Under the pieces are notes generated by a model. That model was given only the letters and a program-made list of their open reading frames with translations. It made no database searches and was not told where the DNA came from. From Symbiodinium natans (taxonomy: Eukaryota > Sar > Dinophyceae > Suessiales > Symbiodiniaceae), in contig CAJNDS010002085.1 in the NCBI GenBank assembly GCA_905221605.1, positions 603,001 to 667,000 of the forward strand: a DNA stretch of 64,000 nucleotides, read 5' to 3'. How positions within the stretch are numbered: the stretch's first letter is position 1; every line of letters starts with the position of its first letter. Below are positions 54,854 through 64,000 of this stretch, piece after piece. The position numbers and the translations under genes are program-made.

Positions 54854-57800
54854 TCAACTCAGCAAGTGCGCCGGACACAAAGGCACTTTCACGCATGGAT
54901 CCTGCGCAATTTTGACATCCTTCAGCAGAAACGCACGGCCGGCATACAAGCCAAAGTACTCCTCAAATTGTTCGGCAGAAACAAAAACCAGTCTGTCCTG
55001 GGATTCGGGTGAGTTCTCAGCCCTATTCAGAAGCAGCACCAGGATGTCGTTGTTGTCGCAGGCTTTGTGGCGCTCCTCGGTCGCCTTGACGATGCTTGAG
55101 CCCATCTTAAACTGCAGGCATTCCGAGATAAGCTGCTCGTTGCCGGCTGTCCGTTCGCCCAGCATGAGAAACGCATCGGCAGCGGGAGCTCCGGCACCGT
55201 TTACCACCAGTGTGGTTTTGTCGGCCATCGACACAACAACGTCTTTGCCGGCTAAGGTGACGCGGCATTGGAACTTTTTCAGGCCGTTGGCAAGGTTGGT
55301 GTCGCTCGATGTGCTGTTTGGTTTGGGATGGCCGCAACACGATGACTTGGATGACAGCCTGCTTTTCGCTTTTGCAAGTGTCAGGTGCCGGTTGCGGACC
55401 TCTTGGTGCTCGAAGCCACGAGGTCGGATGATGGCACCTCTGTGTAATAAGCCAATTTTGACTGCTTGTCCGTCTTCAAAGCTGCAAGAGCGCAACACAC
55501 GGAAGTCGGCGTTAAACAGCTCCCAGGCTTGCCAAGTTCGCGTTGCTGGCCTCTCAAAGAAGCCGTAGTCCAGGAGTTTCCATGGGTCCAAGTCTGGAGT
55601 GAGCCTCTGTTGCGAGAGCATCACCTGCAGCCAGATGTAGGGAATGTCGATGCGATACTCGTAAAAAAGCTTGTCAAGATACACGACTCGCACCAACTCC
55701 GTCTTCGTAGGATCTAGACCGCCAATGGTCTGGTTTTGACCCAACACTTTTCCTGAAAGGGATGCTCGCAGCAAATCCAGCACATCCGAAGCTTTCGCGC
55801 CGGCAAAGTTTACAGCATCGGGGTACTTTTCATACAACTTCGAAATGACTGCACCTACAAGAGCACTTGCGCTCATGCTCTGCCAATCATTCAAGGCCTC
55901 CTCAAGGCCTTCCAGGGCCCTGCCATGCCCGCCCATGTCCACTGTCAAGAGCTGAATTAAATCATCTGGGGGTAGGACAGTGCGGTTCTTCCTGGTGACT
56001 GCCGTCACTCGCGGCAGCTTCAAGTACGTGCGGGCTTGTGAGCTGTCAGCCAGGGACTGAGACACACTCTGCGTCGCTGTTACGCACGCCACAACAAATG
56101 GGGGAGTGTCCTGGTTCACGAGGCGGCAGACCTCCCGCATCACTTGGTAGAAAGGCGCCCGCTTGCCTGTTTCCTCGCCACGCTGGGGGAATCCCGGCAG
56201 GTTTTGCATGCCATCCACGCCCATCACCACTGTGGCTAAGCTTCTCTGGTCAGGAGGCAAAACCAATCCAAAGACATCTTCTGGAACGAGGTCAGCATCA
56301 CACCCAGCCCGGAATTTTGCGAAGTTGGTGGGGGCGCCTGCATCGTCGAATGCCTCCTGATTGGCGTCTCGCAGCTGCCAGAGCATGCGGCACGCCACGA
56401 AGCGCCGGGCGTTGAGCTCCTCTGTGCCCCAGTCCCCAGGCCCCAGGCCGTTCTCGCAGGTGAGGAGAAAGGCGAGCGGCTCGTCACTGAACCTGCGGTT
56501 TTTGAGATCTTTGAGACACTCCGCCACCAGGCCCGGGAACTCTGAGAGCAGTCGGGACTTGCCTTGGCCGGGGCCGGCGAACGCGATAAACAAGGGATGA
56601 GCCTGCTTGTCCCCGCCGCGCCCCTTTGCCTCATGCAGCTTCTGAACGGAGGCCCGCATGTCTTTAGCCAGGTCTTCCTTGCCGCAATAGTCCCAATCGA
56701 ATCCGATTGTGGAAAGTAGCGGGGTGCCGTGCCCGAACGTAAGCTTCTTCTGGAGCAGCCTGCTGCACCAGTCCTGTTCAAGCTGGGGGGCACACAAAGC
56801 CTTCTGCAAGTTATCAAACCAAGCAATTAGAACAGCAACCGAAGCCAAAACTGAACTGGACAAAAACCTCGCTGGTCCCCACGACTGCCAGAATAAGACG
56901 AAAAAAGGTGACGGTACCACGAAGCAACCACCTGTCGTCAATCCCCGCAGCACAGCAATGGGCCCCCACCGTCGGGCTCGCCGTGCCCGACCCCAACAAG
57001 TCACAACAGACGAGGGTGGCCAAGCACGCAAACACCGATATAGTAACCTGAGTCACATGCGCAACGACAAACGTGAGAGCAATGCAGACCCTCACCTCGA
57101 GCCTCACTGCCAACACCGACACCCTGTAATCCACAATCTGCAACCAGATTTGCGCGAAACCTAAACCAGCCAAGAGCCCTCTGCTCAGAAAGACCCCCCC
57201 CGCTCCCCGAACTGCTGCAAGCCAACACAGTGGAGACAGCTTAACAACAAGGGATCCTTGCTGAAAGGAAGGCAGCACCCCAAAACGCAACAACGGTGGA
57301 CCGAACGAAAACGCACGACGATCAAGAGCCCCGGACAAGCAGGACTGCTACAAACCAAAGCCAACATGCTCACGCAGAAGCCCCCGGGCTGCACTAGTCT
57401 TGCCGGAACCCTACTACTCGGCAAGGTTCGTGTGCCAAAAGCATTAAGCACCCAGGTCCCTTGACTCCCCCTCACGGACTAACCTGAAAGCTGAGCCTCA
57501 AACAAAAGCAACCGCAACCTGGAGAGCGCAAAGCCAGCGCAAAACAGGTTCAGCCCCCCACCTTGATCCTAGGACTGACACCCCGTTCTGAAGCATCGGC
57601 AAAACACGAAGGGCAACCAGATTTGCATGAACCTGAAGCAGCCAAGAGCCCTCTGCTCGGAAAGCCCCTCCCGCTCCCCGAACTGCTGCAAGCCAACACA
57701 GTGAAGCTTAACGACAAGGGGATCCTTGCTGAGAGGAGAGCATGACCCCAAAAAGCAAACGGTTGGACCGCACGAAAACGCACGACGACCACGCGGGAGT

Positions 57801-58290
57801 GCCGCAAGCAAAGGCAACAGCAACAACTGCACACGCAGCCCACACAGCCCGAAATGCTGCAAACTCAGGGCAGCCAAGAGCCCACTGCTCCGAAAGCCCC
57901 TCCTGCTCCCGGAAGTGTTCAAAACAAGCCCGTGAGACAGCTGAACGAGGGGATCCTGCGAGATTCCCGTCTGGAGGAGAGAGAGCATGACCCCCAACAA
58001 CCCAAAAAAACCCGGCCTTGGCTGTCGCCTTTGACACGGCAGCGATGCGATTTTCCAGGACTTTGCGCGGCCCCACGGGAATCTTCATGTCTTTCATGTC
58101 GTCCGAAGTCAACAGCAACAGCGCGCGGCCTTTGACACTTTCGACCTTCAGAGTATTTGTAATCTCCTGCACAACCTCCTCGTCTTCGTCGTTGTCGTAG
58201 CTCGCCTCTTCCAAGACCGCTCTGATCCAATAACCGACCTGTCCATCCACACTGACTCGAAGCGGTTTCCCAACAGAGACATCACAAGCT
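54854..58290 (-). CDS. SAM-like domain + P-loop NTPase + nuclease-like protein (Crinkler/RHS type)
   Basis: Two exons join in phase: about 58290-58029 and 56803-54854, across a GC...TTGCAG intron of 1225 nt. The first encodes a beta-rich start (VGKPLRVSVDGQVGYWI) and a SAM-like half (KGRALLLLTSDDMKDMKI and VGPRKVLENRI). In the second (649 codons) the Walker A motif is FAGPGQGKSRLL, with a Walker B-like VVMGVDGMQ some 120 residues on and a DMGGHGRALEGLEEAL helix. The last ~120 residues contain AADAFLML and ECLQFKMG, fitting a PD-(D/E)xK nuclease variant. This NTPase plus REase order, together with WELFNADFRVLR, is that of Crinkler/RHS-type proteins, known from oomycete effectors and kinetoplastid repeat families. 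Whether it is secreted, nuclear or mobile is unknown. Earlier exons are likely. Confidence 0.6.
57137..58015. repeat. Three related repeats inside one intron
   Basis: Copies at about 57137-57310, 57612-57785 and 57850-58015 share gcagccaagagccc(t/a)ctgctc, gctcccgaactgctgcaa(gcc) and ggatccttgctga(g/a)agga. The first two are close and the third diverged. Start-to-start spacing is about 475 and 235 bp, the second being half of the first. All lie within the intron of the SAM-NTPase gene. Confidence 0.65.
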
Positions 58291-58858
58291 GCACCTCCTC
58301 AGCTCCAAACCACCGGATCTCTTCAGCTGTCTTGTCTAGCCAGTCGGCCTGCAGCAAGGGGCACAGCCTCAATCATGTGTCGACGAGCCTCACGGAGCCC
58401 GCCTGATCGAAGCTTCCTTTGGCCTGCAGGGGCCACGCAGAATTGTGAAGCCCTCACCAGCAAGAACAGGCTCCCTGGAAGTGCCTGCCTCTTCCACCTC
58501 ATCCTGATCCTTTTCTGAGGTGGCCTCCCAACATGGACTGATCCTACATATGCTGCTGGCAGGACAGTTTCATGCAACCCTCGCAATCAATCCCTCAAGC
58601 TCCTGGAAATTCGTCTGATGCTCCCGCCGAGCAGCTTTCGATGCCAAATCCGAACACACGCCAAAAGGACAAGCAAACCTCGCCTTATGTTCGTCTTCAC
58701 GAGGTTGCAGAGGCCCCTGCTCAGAACATGAACACACTCGGGCAGGAGCGAAGGAAACGCCGTCAGAACAGCACAAGGAACGCAACGCCGAAACGACAAA
58801 CCCTTTTCGCCTTGACGTCTTCACTGTCTTCGGCCTCACCACGGCCAGCCTCAGCTCT

Positions 58859-59203
58859 TCAGGACATACGCTTAACACTGAATTTCCTCTCGGTCTCGGC
58901 TTCCCGCCTTGGCCCTGCGTGCGACCAGCAAGTTCTGTGCCCATTTTCCCGGAGGAACCGACCTCGCTCTGGTTTGCGGATCTTCGGCGTTCCATGCCAT
59001 ACATCACATCCCACCTTGGAAACTGCACGGCCCCCGCTCCAAGCAAAGCCCGCGCCGTCTGCGTTGCTCGCCTGAAGCTGCTCGGGAACACTTGTAACAC
59101 TGTTCAAAGCGCTGGTCTTAGGCTCTGGCAGACACACCAAGAAGAGCGCCAGTAGCACCAGCGCGCGCCCGACCTTGCGCCATGTTGCTGGAGGCCTGCT
59201 CAT
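58859..59203 (-). CDS. ORF with signal-peptide-like start, unknown
   Basis: 114 codons from ATG at 59203 in a strong start context (GCCGCCATGAG). Residues 1-32 form a basic-hydrophobic-polar leader (VGRALVLLALFLVCLPEP), typical of a signal peptide or the first part of a plastid leader in peridinin algae. The rest has no domain and may run into an intron around residue 55-60. It could be a first exon of the SAM-NTPase gene downstream on the same strand, or a separate gene; nothing decides this. Confidence 0.35.
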   Translation of the reverse strand: MSRPPATWRKVGRALVLLALFLVCLPEPKTSALNSVTSVPEQLQASNADGAGFAWSGGRAVSKVGCDVWHGTPKIRKPERGRFLRENGHRTCWSHAGPRREAETERKFSVKRMS

Positions 59204-59419
59204 GGCGGCAATGGTCTTAGCCTAGCTGTCCTCTTGCTCGAGCAAAGGCGCTGCAATCTGCATGAACGAATGGTCGAGCTCTACCTGTTTCAGATTGACT
59301 GCTGGTTCATCCCTCCAGCTTGCTGTTGGGCTTGGGATTTACTGTAGAGCTTCAGCTTCCGGGTTGAGGATTTCGGGGTCACGGGAACGGGGTTGAAGGG
59401 TCACGGCAAACTCAAGGAA

Positions 59420-59850
59420 ACCCCCAACCGCCCGACAAAAGCCCAAGTGAAACCCCAACCGCCCCGCCAGGACCCCAGGTGAAACCCCAACCGACCCGCC
59501 AGGACGCCAGGACCCTATGTGAAACCCCAAACCGCCCTGCCAGGACCTGATGTGAAACCCCAAACCGCCCTGCCAGGAATTCAGGTGAAACCCCAAACCG
59601 CCCCGTCAGGACCCCATGTGAACCCGCCACCCGCCCCAGCAGGACCCCATGTGAACCCGCCACCCGCCCCAGCAGGGACCCATGTGAACCCGCCACCCGC
59701 CCCAGCAGGGACCTATGTGAACCCCCCACCCGCCCCAGCAGGAACCCATGTGAACCCCCACCCGCCCCGCCAAGGACCCATGTGAACCCCCCACCCTCCC
59801 CGGCAGGACCCCATGTGAAACCCCAACCCCGTCTCTGCTGCGCCTCAATT
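59420..59850. repeat. Minisatellite, ~33-34 bp unit
   Basis: About a dozen units of the type aggaccccatgtgaacccgccacccgccccagc, with central bases varying between copies (accgccctgcc, acccgccccagc). The Gly/Val/Ser-rich minus frame and the Pro-rich plus frame across it are repeat translations. Confidence 0.85.
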
Positions 59851-59914
59851 CCAGGCAGGTCTAGACTGGGCCTCAATTCCAGGCAGGTCCAGACTGGGCC
59901 TCAATTCCAGGCAG

Positions 59915-60300
59915 TCCTGAGTTCACATGCCCTCCTGCGCCCCCGCCACCTGAGTTCACATGCCCGCCTCGTGAGTTCACATGCCCTCCTGCGCCCCGCC
60001 TCATGAGTTCACATGCCCTCCTGCGCCCCGCCTCATGAGTTCACATGCCCTCCTGCGCCCCCGCCTCATGAGTTCACATGCCCTCCTGCGCCCCCGCCTC
60101 ATGAGTTCACATGCCCTCCTGCGCCCCCGCCTCATGAGTTCACATGCCCTCCTGCGCCCCGCCTCCTGAGTTCACATGCCCCTCCTGCGCCGCGCCACCT
60201 GAGTTCACATGCCCTCCCCACCTGAGTTCACATGCCCTCCTGCGCCTCCTGGGTTTCACATGCCCTCCTGCGCCCAAGCTCCTGGGTTTCACATAGCACT
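59915..60300. repeat. Minisatellite, 32-33 bp unit
   Basis: About eleven units of tgagttcacatgccctcctgcgcccccgcctca, perfect in the centre and drifting to tgggtttcacatgccctcctgcgc at the right. It shares the ttcacatg / catgtga core with the neighbouring minisatellite in opposite orientation. Confidence 0.9.
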
Positions 60301-61172
60301 CCGCGACCGCACAACCGCACAAACCACACCTCAAAGCGCTCAGAAACCCTTCACTAACCCCACCTCTGCTCAAAGATGTCGAACGAAAAGACGAACACGA
60401 CCTGACCACACGAAAGGGCCCGGGGGTCCCGGGGAAGGGTGGGGACGCAGGGCACTTTAGAGTTACAGGAGGGGTCGGGTTCAGCAGCGCAGGGCACTCC
60501 TGAGCACACTCGGACTAGACCTCGCAGCCTCAGAATCCCTTGCCTTCCAACCTAAACCCTGAACCTCTGCAGTGCCCGACGAAAAAGAAGAAGGTGATGA
60601 GAACCTGGGCTGTGAGAGTGACCACGCAGCCCCTTGCCTACCAACCTAAACCCTAACCCTGAACCTCTGTCTTTGGGGCCGGGCCTCACTACCCTGCGGC
60701 GTCCGGCGTCACTACCCTGTGTGTGCTTGTCTGTACTTGCTGCCTTCCTAAGATGTGGTAGCTGCCTGTCTGTTGCCTTCCTTCGAAATGTGCGCTTGAA
60801 AGATGTATCGTCGGCCAAGCAAGCCGTGTCAAAGTCATGTTGCTGGCGTCCTTCGAGGAAGCGAGCGCGGCCCAAGCACTCTAAAATCCAACACTAAGAA
60901 CATGCGAAAATCAAGCAAACATGCAAAAACCACAAAGCTAGAGTTTTTAGGGTTTCGGGCAGGGTTTAAGGGGAATGTTTGTTTAGGCCTGCTCGCCAAA
61001 GAGCAGTGACTAAGCCTGCTCGCTCCAGAGCAGTGAAACATGAAAGAAAACTCGTGCACAACGAAAAAACTGCCGTCTTGAGCCAACAACTGTACAACAA
61101 GACTCGACCGACGAAGGGGGGCCCGCTCGGGCGACGAGCTTTTTTCCGGCCGGGGTGTTCAAACAAGTCACC

Positions 61173-62032
61173 ATGAGCTGGGCTCAGCAACGACAAGCCA
61201 TCAAACTAGCAGCCGAGGCCGGGGTCAGGGCGAGGACCTCAGCGGCAGGCTCAGAAACCCTCCCTTTGACACACCACCACCTCCGCTACGCGATGCTCAG
61301 CCGCCCGAACGGCGAGCTCACCAGGGCCGGCCAGTACTACTATCAGCTGATCGGCCGGCCGCCCCCCAGCCGGCAGTACGACCGCACCCAGCCCTTGATC
61401 CGCGAGGGGCCCTCGGACTACATCCTCCTGCGGGGCGGCGTGAAAAAGCTCGTCCGGAGCCTCCAGCCGGACGGGAACTACCACCTCACGAAGCTCGGGA
61501 AGAGCTTCTTCAAGGACAAGTGGACGGACTGGCTGGCCCACGTGCCGGTCATCATCCGCGGCGTCCGGCGCAGGGGCCGGAACGCCGGCAACGGCTACGA
61601 GCGGACCAAGTACCTCCCGGTCACTACGCTGAACGCCACGCTGTCCCGGCAGAGCGACGGCCTCTCGGAGTTCCAGGTGCGCAGGAACGTGAAGGCGGCC
61701 GTGCTCGCGCAGCTCGGCAACCCCCAGCCGAACGACATCATCATGGAGCTCTCGGACGAGACCCACTACCTGGACCCCGCGAGGGAGTCCATTCAGCTCC
61801 CAGGTGATGCAGGTCGTCAACGACCAAGTGGAGGTGGAGGCCATCCTGGAGCAGCCTGTGGGGGGCCTGCGGGACGTCTCCTATCAGCTGTACTGCGGCG
61901 ACGACATCCTGGAGTCCGCCTTCGAGCAGCGGCAGGACAAGCTCTGCGTGGCCAGGCAGCTCGCGGAGCTGATGCCTGCCGCTGCAGGAGGTGCTGTCGG
62001 ACTTCGACGCGATCTGCCCGAACAGCAAGTAG
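61173..62032 (+). pseudogene. N-terminal region of the large element, unknown fold
   Basis: It starts at ATG 61173 in a good context (caccATGAG); the frame is open from 61155. The first frame (to ~61785) contains GQYYYQLIGRPPPSRQYD, LIREGPSDYILLRGGVKKL and WLAHVPVIIRG. After a shift the second (61804 to ~61975) has VGGLRDVSYQLY and RQDKLCVARQLAELM. A third begins LQEVLSDFDAICPNSK and meets TAG at 62030-62032. No domain is recognised. The strong sense of a coherent protein across frames argues that the breaks are recent mutations or sequence errors. Confidence 0.5.
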
Positions 62033-62700
62033 CGGGAGCAGGGCGTCAGCCCCAAGGAGATCCGAGATTTCTGCGTGTGGCGCGGGGCCCCGATGTTCTA
62101 CGTGGACTGCCAGGGCCGCCTGCTAGACAAGTGGGAGCCGGCGGTCAAGGAGCAGCGGGCCGTGGCCTTCACCGGCTGGAACGGCCACGCCTTCTTCTAC
62201 AAGTCCGCCCGCACCGTCGCGAAGCGCGAGCCGACTGGGGAGCAGGCCAGGTACCGGGGCGACAGGAAGCCGAGCGAAGCCCCCGAGTTCAAGGAGTGGC
62301 GGGAGTGGGAGGGTGAGGTCGCGAGCGGCCACTTCTACTCCGAGGACCTGGCGCGGGTCCGGGGCGAGCTGCTGGCCGAGGGCCACTGCCCGAAGGTGGT
62401 CATGCGCAGCCTCTCGGAGTGGCGCTGCCTGCGCCTCCGCGTCCGCGGCGGCGGGGACTGCGTGATCTCCAATCTCGACGAGGACGCGGAGGTGCTGGAG
62501 GCCTGGATGGGGCGGCTGAGGCTCCCCTACCGGGGCCAGCGCCTCGCGGGCGCGGCGAGCGAGGTCTTCCTCCACCTCCTCAAGGCGCGGCGGGATCCGC
62601 CCATCAAGGCCGTCCTCGCCGAACAGGACCACCTGTGGAAGCTCTGCGCGGCCCCCATCGACAGGACGACCTGCGAGCTGGACCACGTCATTCCGCTCAG
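62033..62700 (+). pseudogene. Polymerase-associated region with HNH-type core
   Basis: In frame after the TAG: GVSPKEIRDFCVWRGAPMFY, AVAFTGWNGHAFFYKSART, LPYRGQRLAGAASEVFLHLL and then CELDHVIPL (62672-62698). DHVIPL is the first half of an HNH/zinc endonuclease core. The partner CLECH..KT follows after a frame change near 62700 (62713-62735). The first Cys pair of such a motif appears eroded (LCAAP). Confidence 0.5.
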
Positions 62701-63190
62701 GCCCAAACCCTCTGCCTGGAGTGTCACCGGAACAAAACAGCCCTGGAGTTCTCCCACCCCACGACGCGCGAGTCCCGCTTCAGCCGGCGGGCCTACAAAG
62801 CCTACGTGGAGTCGATCTGGCTCCCCCCGCTCGTCTTCCACCTCAACAGCCACAAACCGGACCGGATCTGCCACGGGGTCGACGTGGTTCGGTGCCGCAA
62901 GAACACCCTGGCCAACGCCAAGTTTGCGGCGCCGGCCTTCTGCCCCAAGGACAACGTCGAGCCGGCCCGCGAGGGCCACCTGGCGGACCTCACCTACGTG
63001 GAGCTGAAGCAGGACAGGCGGTGCGCGGTCCTCCCGCGGCTCCCGTATGTGGGCCGCGGGTGGTACGCCAAGCCGCCGGCGGCCTACATGCTGGAAAGGG
63101 GCATCGCGACCTCGGCCCACTTCGCCTGGAGCCTGGACGCCACGGCGCACGTGGACCAGGAGTCCGTGGCCCAGGCCCTGCAGCAAATGA
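62700..63190 (+). pseudogene. Middle region of the large element
   Basis: It reads CLECHRNKTALEFS, SRRAYKAYVESIWLPPLVFH, GVDVVRCRKNTLANAKF, ARPGHLADLTYVEL-like (here AREGHLADLTYVELK), PYVGRGWYAKPPAAYMLERG and HFAWSLDATAHVD. It forms a single uninterrupted frame of ~160 codons between two frame changes. This is likely the palm-side part of the polymerase, but no catalytic triad could be pinned down. Confidence 0.45.
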
Positions 63191-63640
63191 GGAGGCGTGG
63201 CCCGAGGGCGAGGAGCACTACGCCAAGCTGTCGGTCAACGCCCTCATCGGCCTCTTTGCGCGCAACATGGACCTGATCTACACGATGCGCACCAGCAACC
63301 ACGAGTACGACGGCTCCGGGTGCCAGTACCGGGAGCTCTTCGTGGACACCGTGGGGGGGATGCACTGGGACCACATCTACGTCACGCAGCTGCTGTCCAA
63401 CAAGAGCTGCCGGCCGATTCACGACTTCGTCATGGCCTCGGAGTACGTCGCGGCGGGACCAAGTACCTCAAGGCCATCAAAACCGACTGCGTGGTCTTCC
63501 AGGACCTGCCCAAGAAATACCAGCCCCTGTTGGACGGCGCAAGAAGCACCCCGACGGCACGCCCGTGTACCGGTGCGAGGAGGTCAAGGCCCTCGAGGGC
63601 CAGTACCGGAACCCGTGCATCGAAGCGGAGCCGCCCGTCT
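63190..63640 (+). pseudogene. Family-B DNA polymerase signature region
   Basis: EEHYAKLSVNALIGLFARN (K at 63225) matches the family-B polymerase motif B, K-x3-N-(S/A)-x-Y/I-G, which positions the incoming nucleotide. It continues as DGSGCQYRELFV, VTQLLSNKSCRPIHDFVM, then in other frames KYLKAIKTDCVVFQDLPKK (a candidate for the D-T-D-like motif C region) and HPDGTPVYRCEEVKALEG to a TAA at 63640-63642. Three frame changes (63455, 63535 and the stop) disrupt it. Confidence 0.5.
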
Positions 63641-63642
63641 AA

Positions 63643-64000
63643 CTGGAAGCTCGCGGAGGACCCGGTGCTCCACTGCCTCGAGGGCGAGAGCCTGCTGCGG
63701 CAAGACTCACCTGGCCCGCCAGATCGTGACCCGCCTCCGGGAAGAGGGGTTCCGGGTCAAGATCATCACGAAGACCCACTCCGCTGTGCAGAACTTCGGC
63801 AGGCGGAGACGGCCGACGACTGGGTGGGAGCAGCATCCGGAACGGGTACTGCAACGTGGACTGGCTCGTCGTGGAGGAGATCACGATGCTCGACACCGGG
63901 CTCTGGAGCGACATCGCCTGCCTCTCCATGAACCGCCAGGTCAACTTCCTGCTGCTCGGCGACTTCCGGCAGTTCCCGGCGGTGATGGACAACTTCGCCG
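63643..64000 (+). pseudogene. Pif1/RecD-like superfamily-1 helicase, N-terminal half
   Basis: A Walker A remnant GKTHLARQIV starts at 63699 (frame change just before it removes part of the P-loop), followed by IITKTHSAVQNFG (motif Ia-like). After another change come DWLVVEEITMLDTGLWSDIA (Walker B, VVEE) and NFLLLGDFRQFPAVMDNF (motif III, GDxxQ(F)P) to the window end. This is the motif order of SF1B helicases such as Pif1 and RecD. It would unwind DNA 5'-3' during replication of the element. The C-terminal half lies outside the window. Confidence 0.65.

Larger units (their letters stand above)
59204..61172. other. No gene recognised; minisatellites
   Basis: Apart from the two minisatellites no domain is seen. 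Short fragments of CCCTAA occur near 60550 and 60650. The stretch 60890-61172 leads into the GC-rich element. Confidence 0.4.
61173..64000 (+). mobile_element. Large GC-rich element: DNA polymerase B, HNH and Pif1-like helicase (truncated by window)
   Basis: A continuous run of plus-strand coding sequence of about 68% GC, in a window otherwise near 50-55%. It continues past the right edge. Reading passes through at least seven frame changes and two in-frame stops (62030-62032, 63640-63642), yet the protein sequence stays coherent in each piece. Recognisable parts are listed as separate entries. A family-B polymerase signature and a helicase on one coding stretch suggest a self-replicating DNA element or endogenised virus-like element rather than a host gene. 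I associate similar proteins with repetitive dinoflagellate sequences, but cannot name the family. Left boundary unknown. Confidence 0.65.

Noticed and set aside
61077-61098. Spliced-leader-like sequence (15 of 22, minus strand)
   Set aside because: That level of match is expected by chance a few times in a window this size, and no gene follows on that strand.

Overview
The window looks like nuclear DNA of a dinoflagellate alga; genus and species cannot be told from it. Four things support this. A 20-of-22 match to the dinoflagellate trans-spliced leader, in the relict form left by reinserted mRNAs, lies at 14101-14122. Plant/alveolate-type TTTAGGG repeats are scattered through the first 34.4 kb. 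A CAP-Gly gene has introns with GA and GC donors and AG|G acceptors. Most recognisable coding sequence belongs to degenerate retroelements. No prokaryotic gene organisation, tRNA, rRNA gene or CRISPR array was recognised.

Layout. 1-25.4 kb is gene-poor. It is a mosaic of TTTAGGG/CCCTAAA blocks, two families of short inverted-repeat (MITE-like) elements, a 1.3 kb GT tract (16986-18278), a zinc-finger gene (3970-4791, minus), a broken 2-oxoglutarate-oxygenase-like fragment (11715-12228, minus) and a broken retrogene still carrying its spliced-leader relict (13174-14122, minus). 25.4-31.7 kb is the best-preserved mobile element: a tyrosine-recombinase retrotransposon on the minus strand. It has split direct repeats (A1 / B1-A2-B2) and codes for a two-TM protein, a Gag-like protein, RT-RNase H, a tyrosine recombinase and a cytosine-methyltransferase-like domain. 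32-34.4 kb holds more repeats, a hairpin-dense ~205 nt segment and the last telomere-type array.

34.4-41.4 kb appears to be host gene space, with all recognised genes on the minus strand: a spliced CAP-Gly gene, one unknown C-terminal exon and one unknown 324-codon ORF. 41.4-48.5 kb is a plus-strand LINE: ORF1 with a seven-unit Cys/His array, then a frameshifted endonuclease-RT ORF2 split by a poly(A)-tailed antisense insertion from another LINE. Older LINE debris follows to ~52.4 kb. 53.8-54.2 kb has a PAN/Apple-domain exon and a decayed duplicate. 54.85-58.3 kb is a minus-strand gene joining a SAM-like exon to a P-loop NTPase plus nuclease-like protein of the Crinkler/RHS type; its intron contains three related repeats. 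Two 33 bp minisatellites occupy 59.4-60.3 kb.

61.2 kb to the end is a very GC-rich, repeatedly frameshifted large element. It encodes an unknown N-terminal region, a family-B DNA polymerase signature, an HNH-type zinc motif and a Pif1/RecD-like helicase cut by the window edge.

The retrotransposon parts fit together as a replication unit: Gag packaging, RT/RNase H for cDNA, recombinase for integration at a 3-bp core, and an accessory methyltransferase-like protein. All identifications are by eye from motifs; no database search was run.
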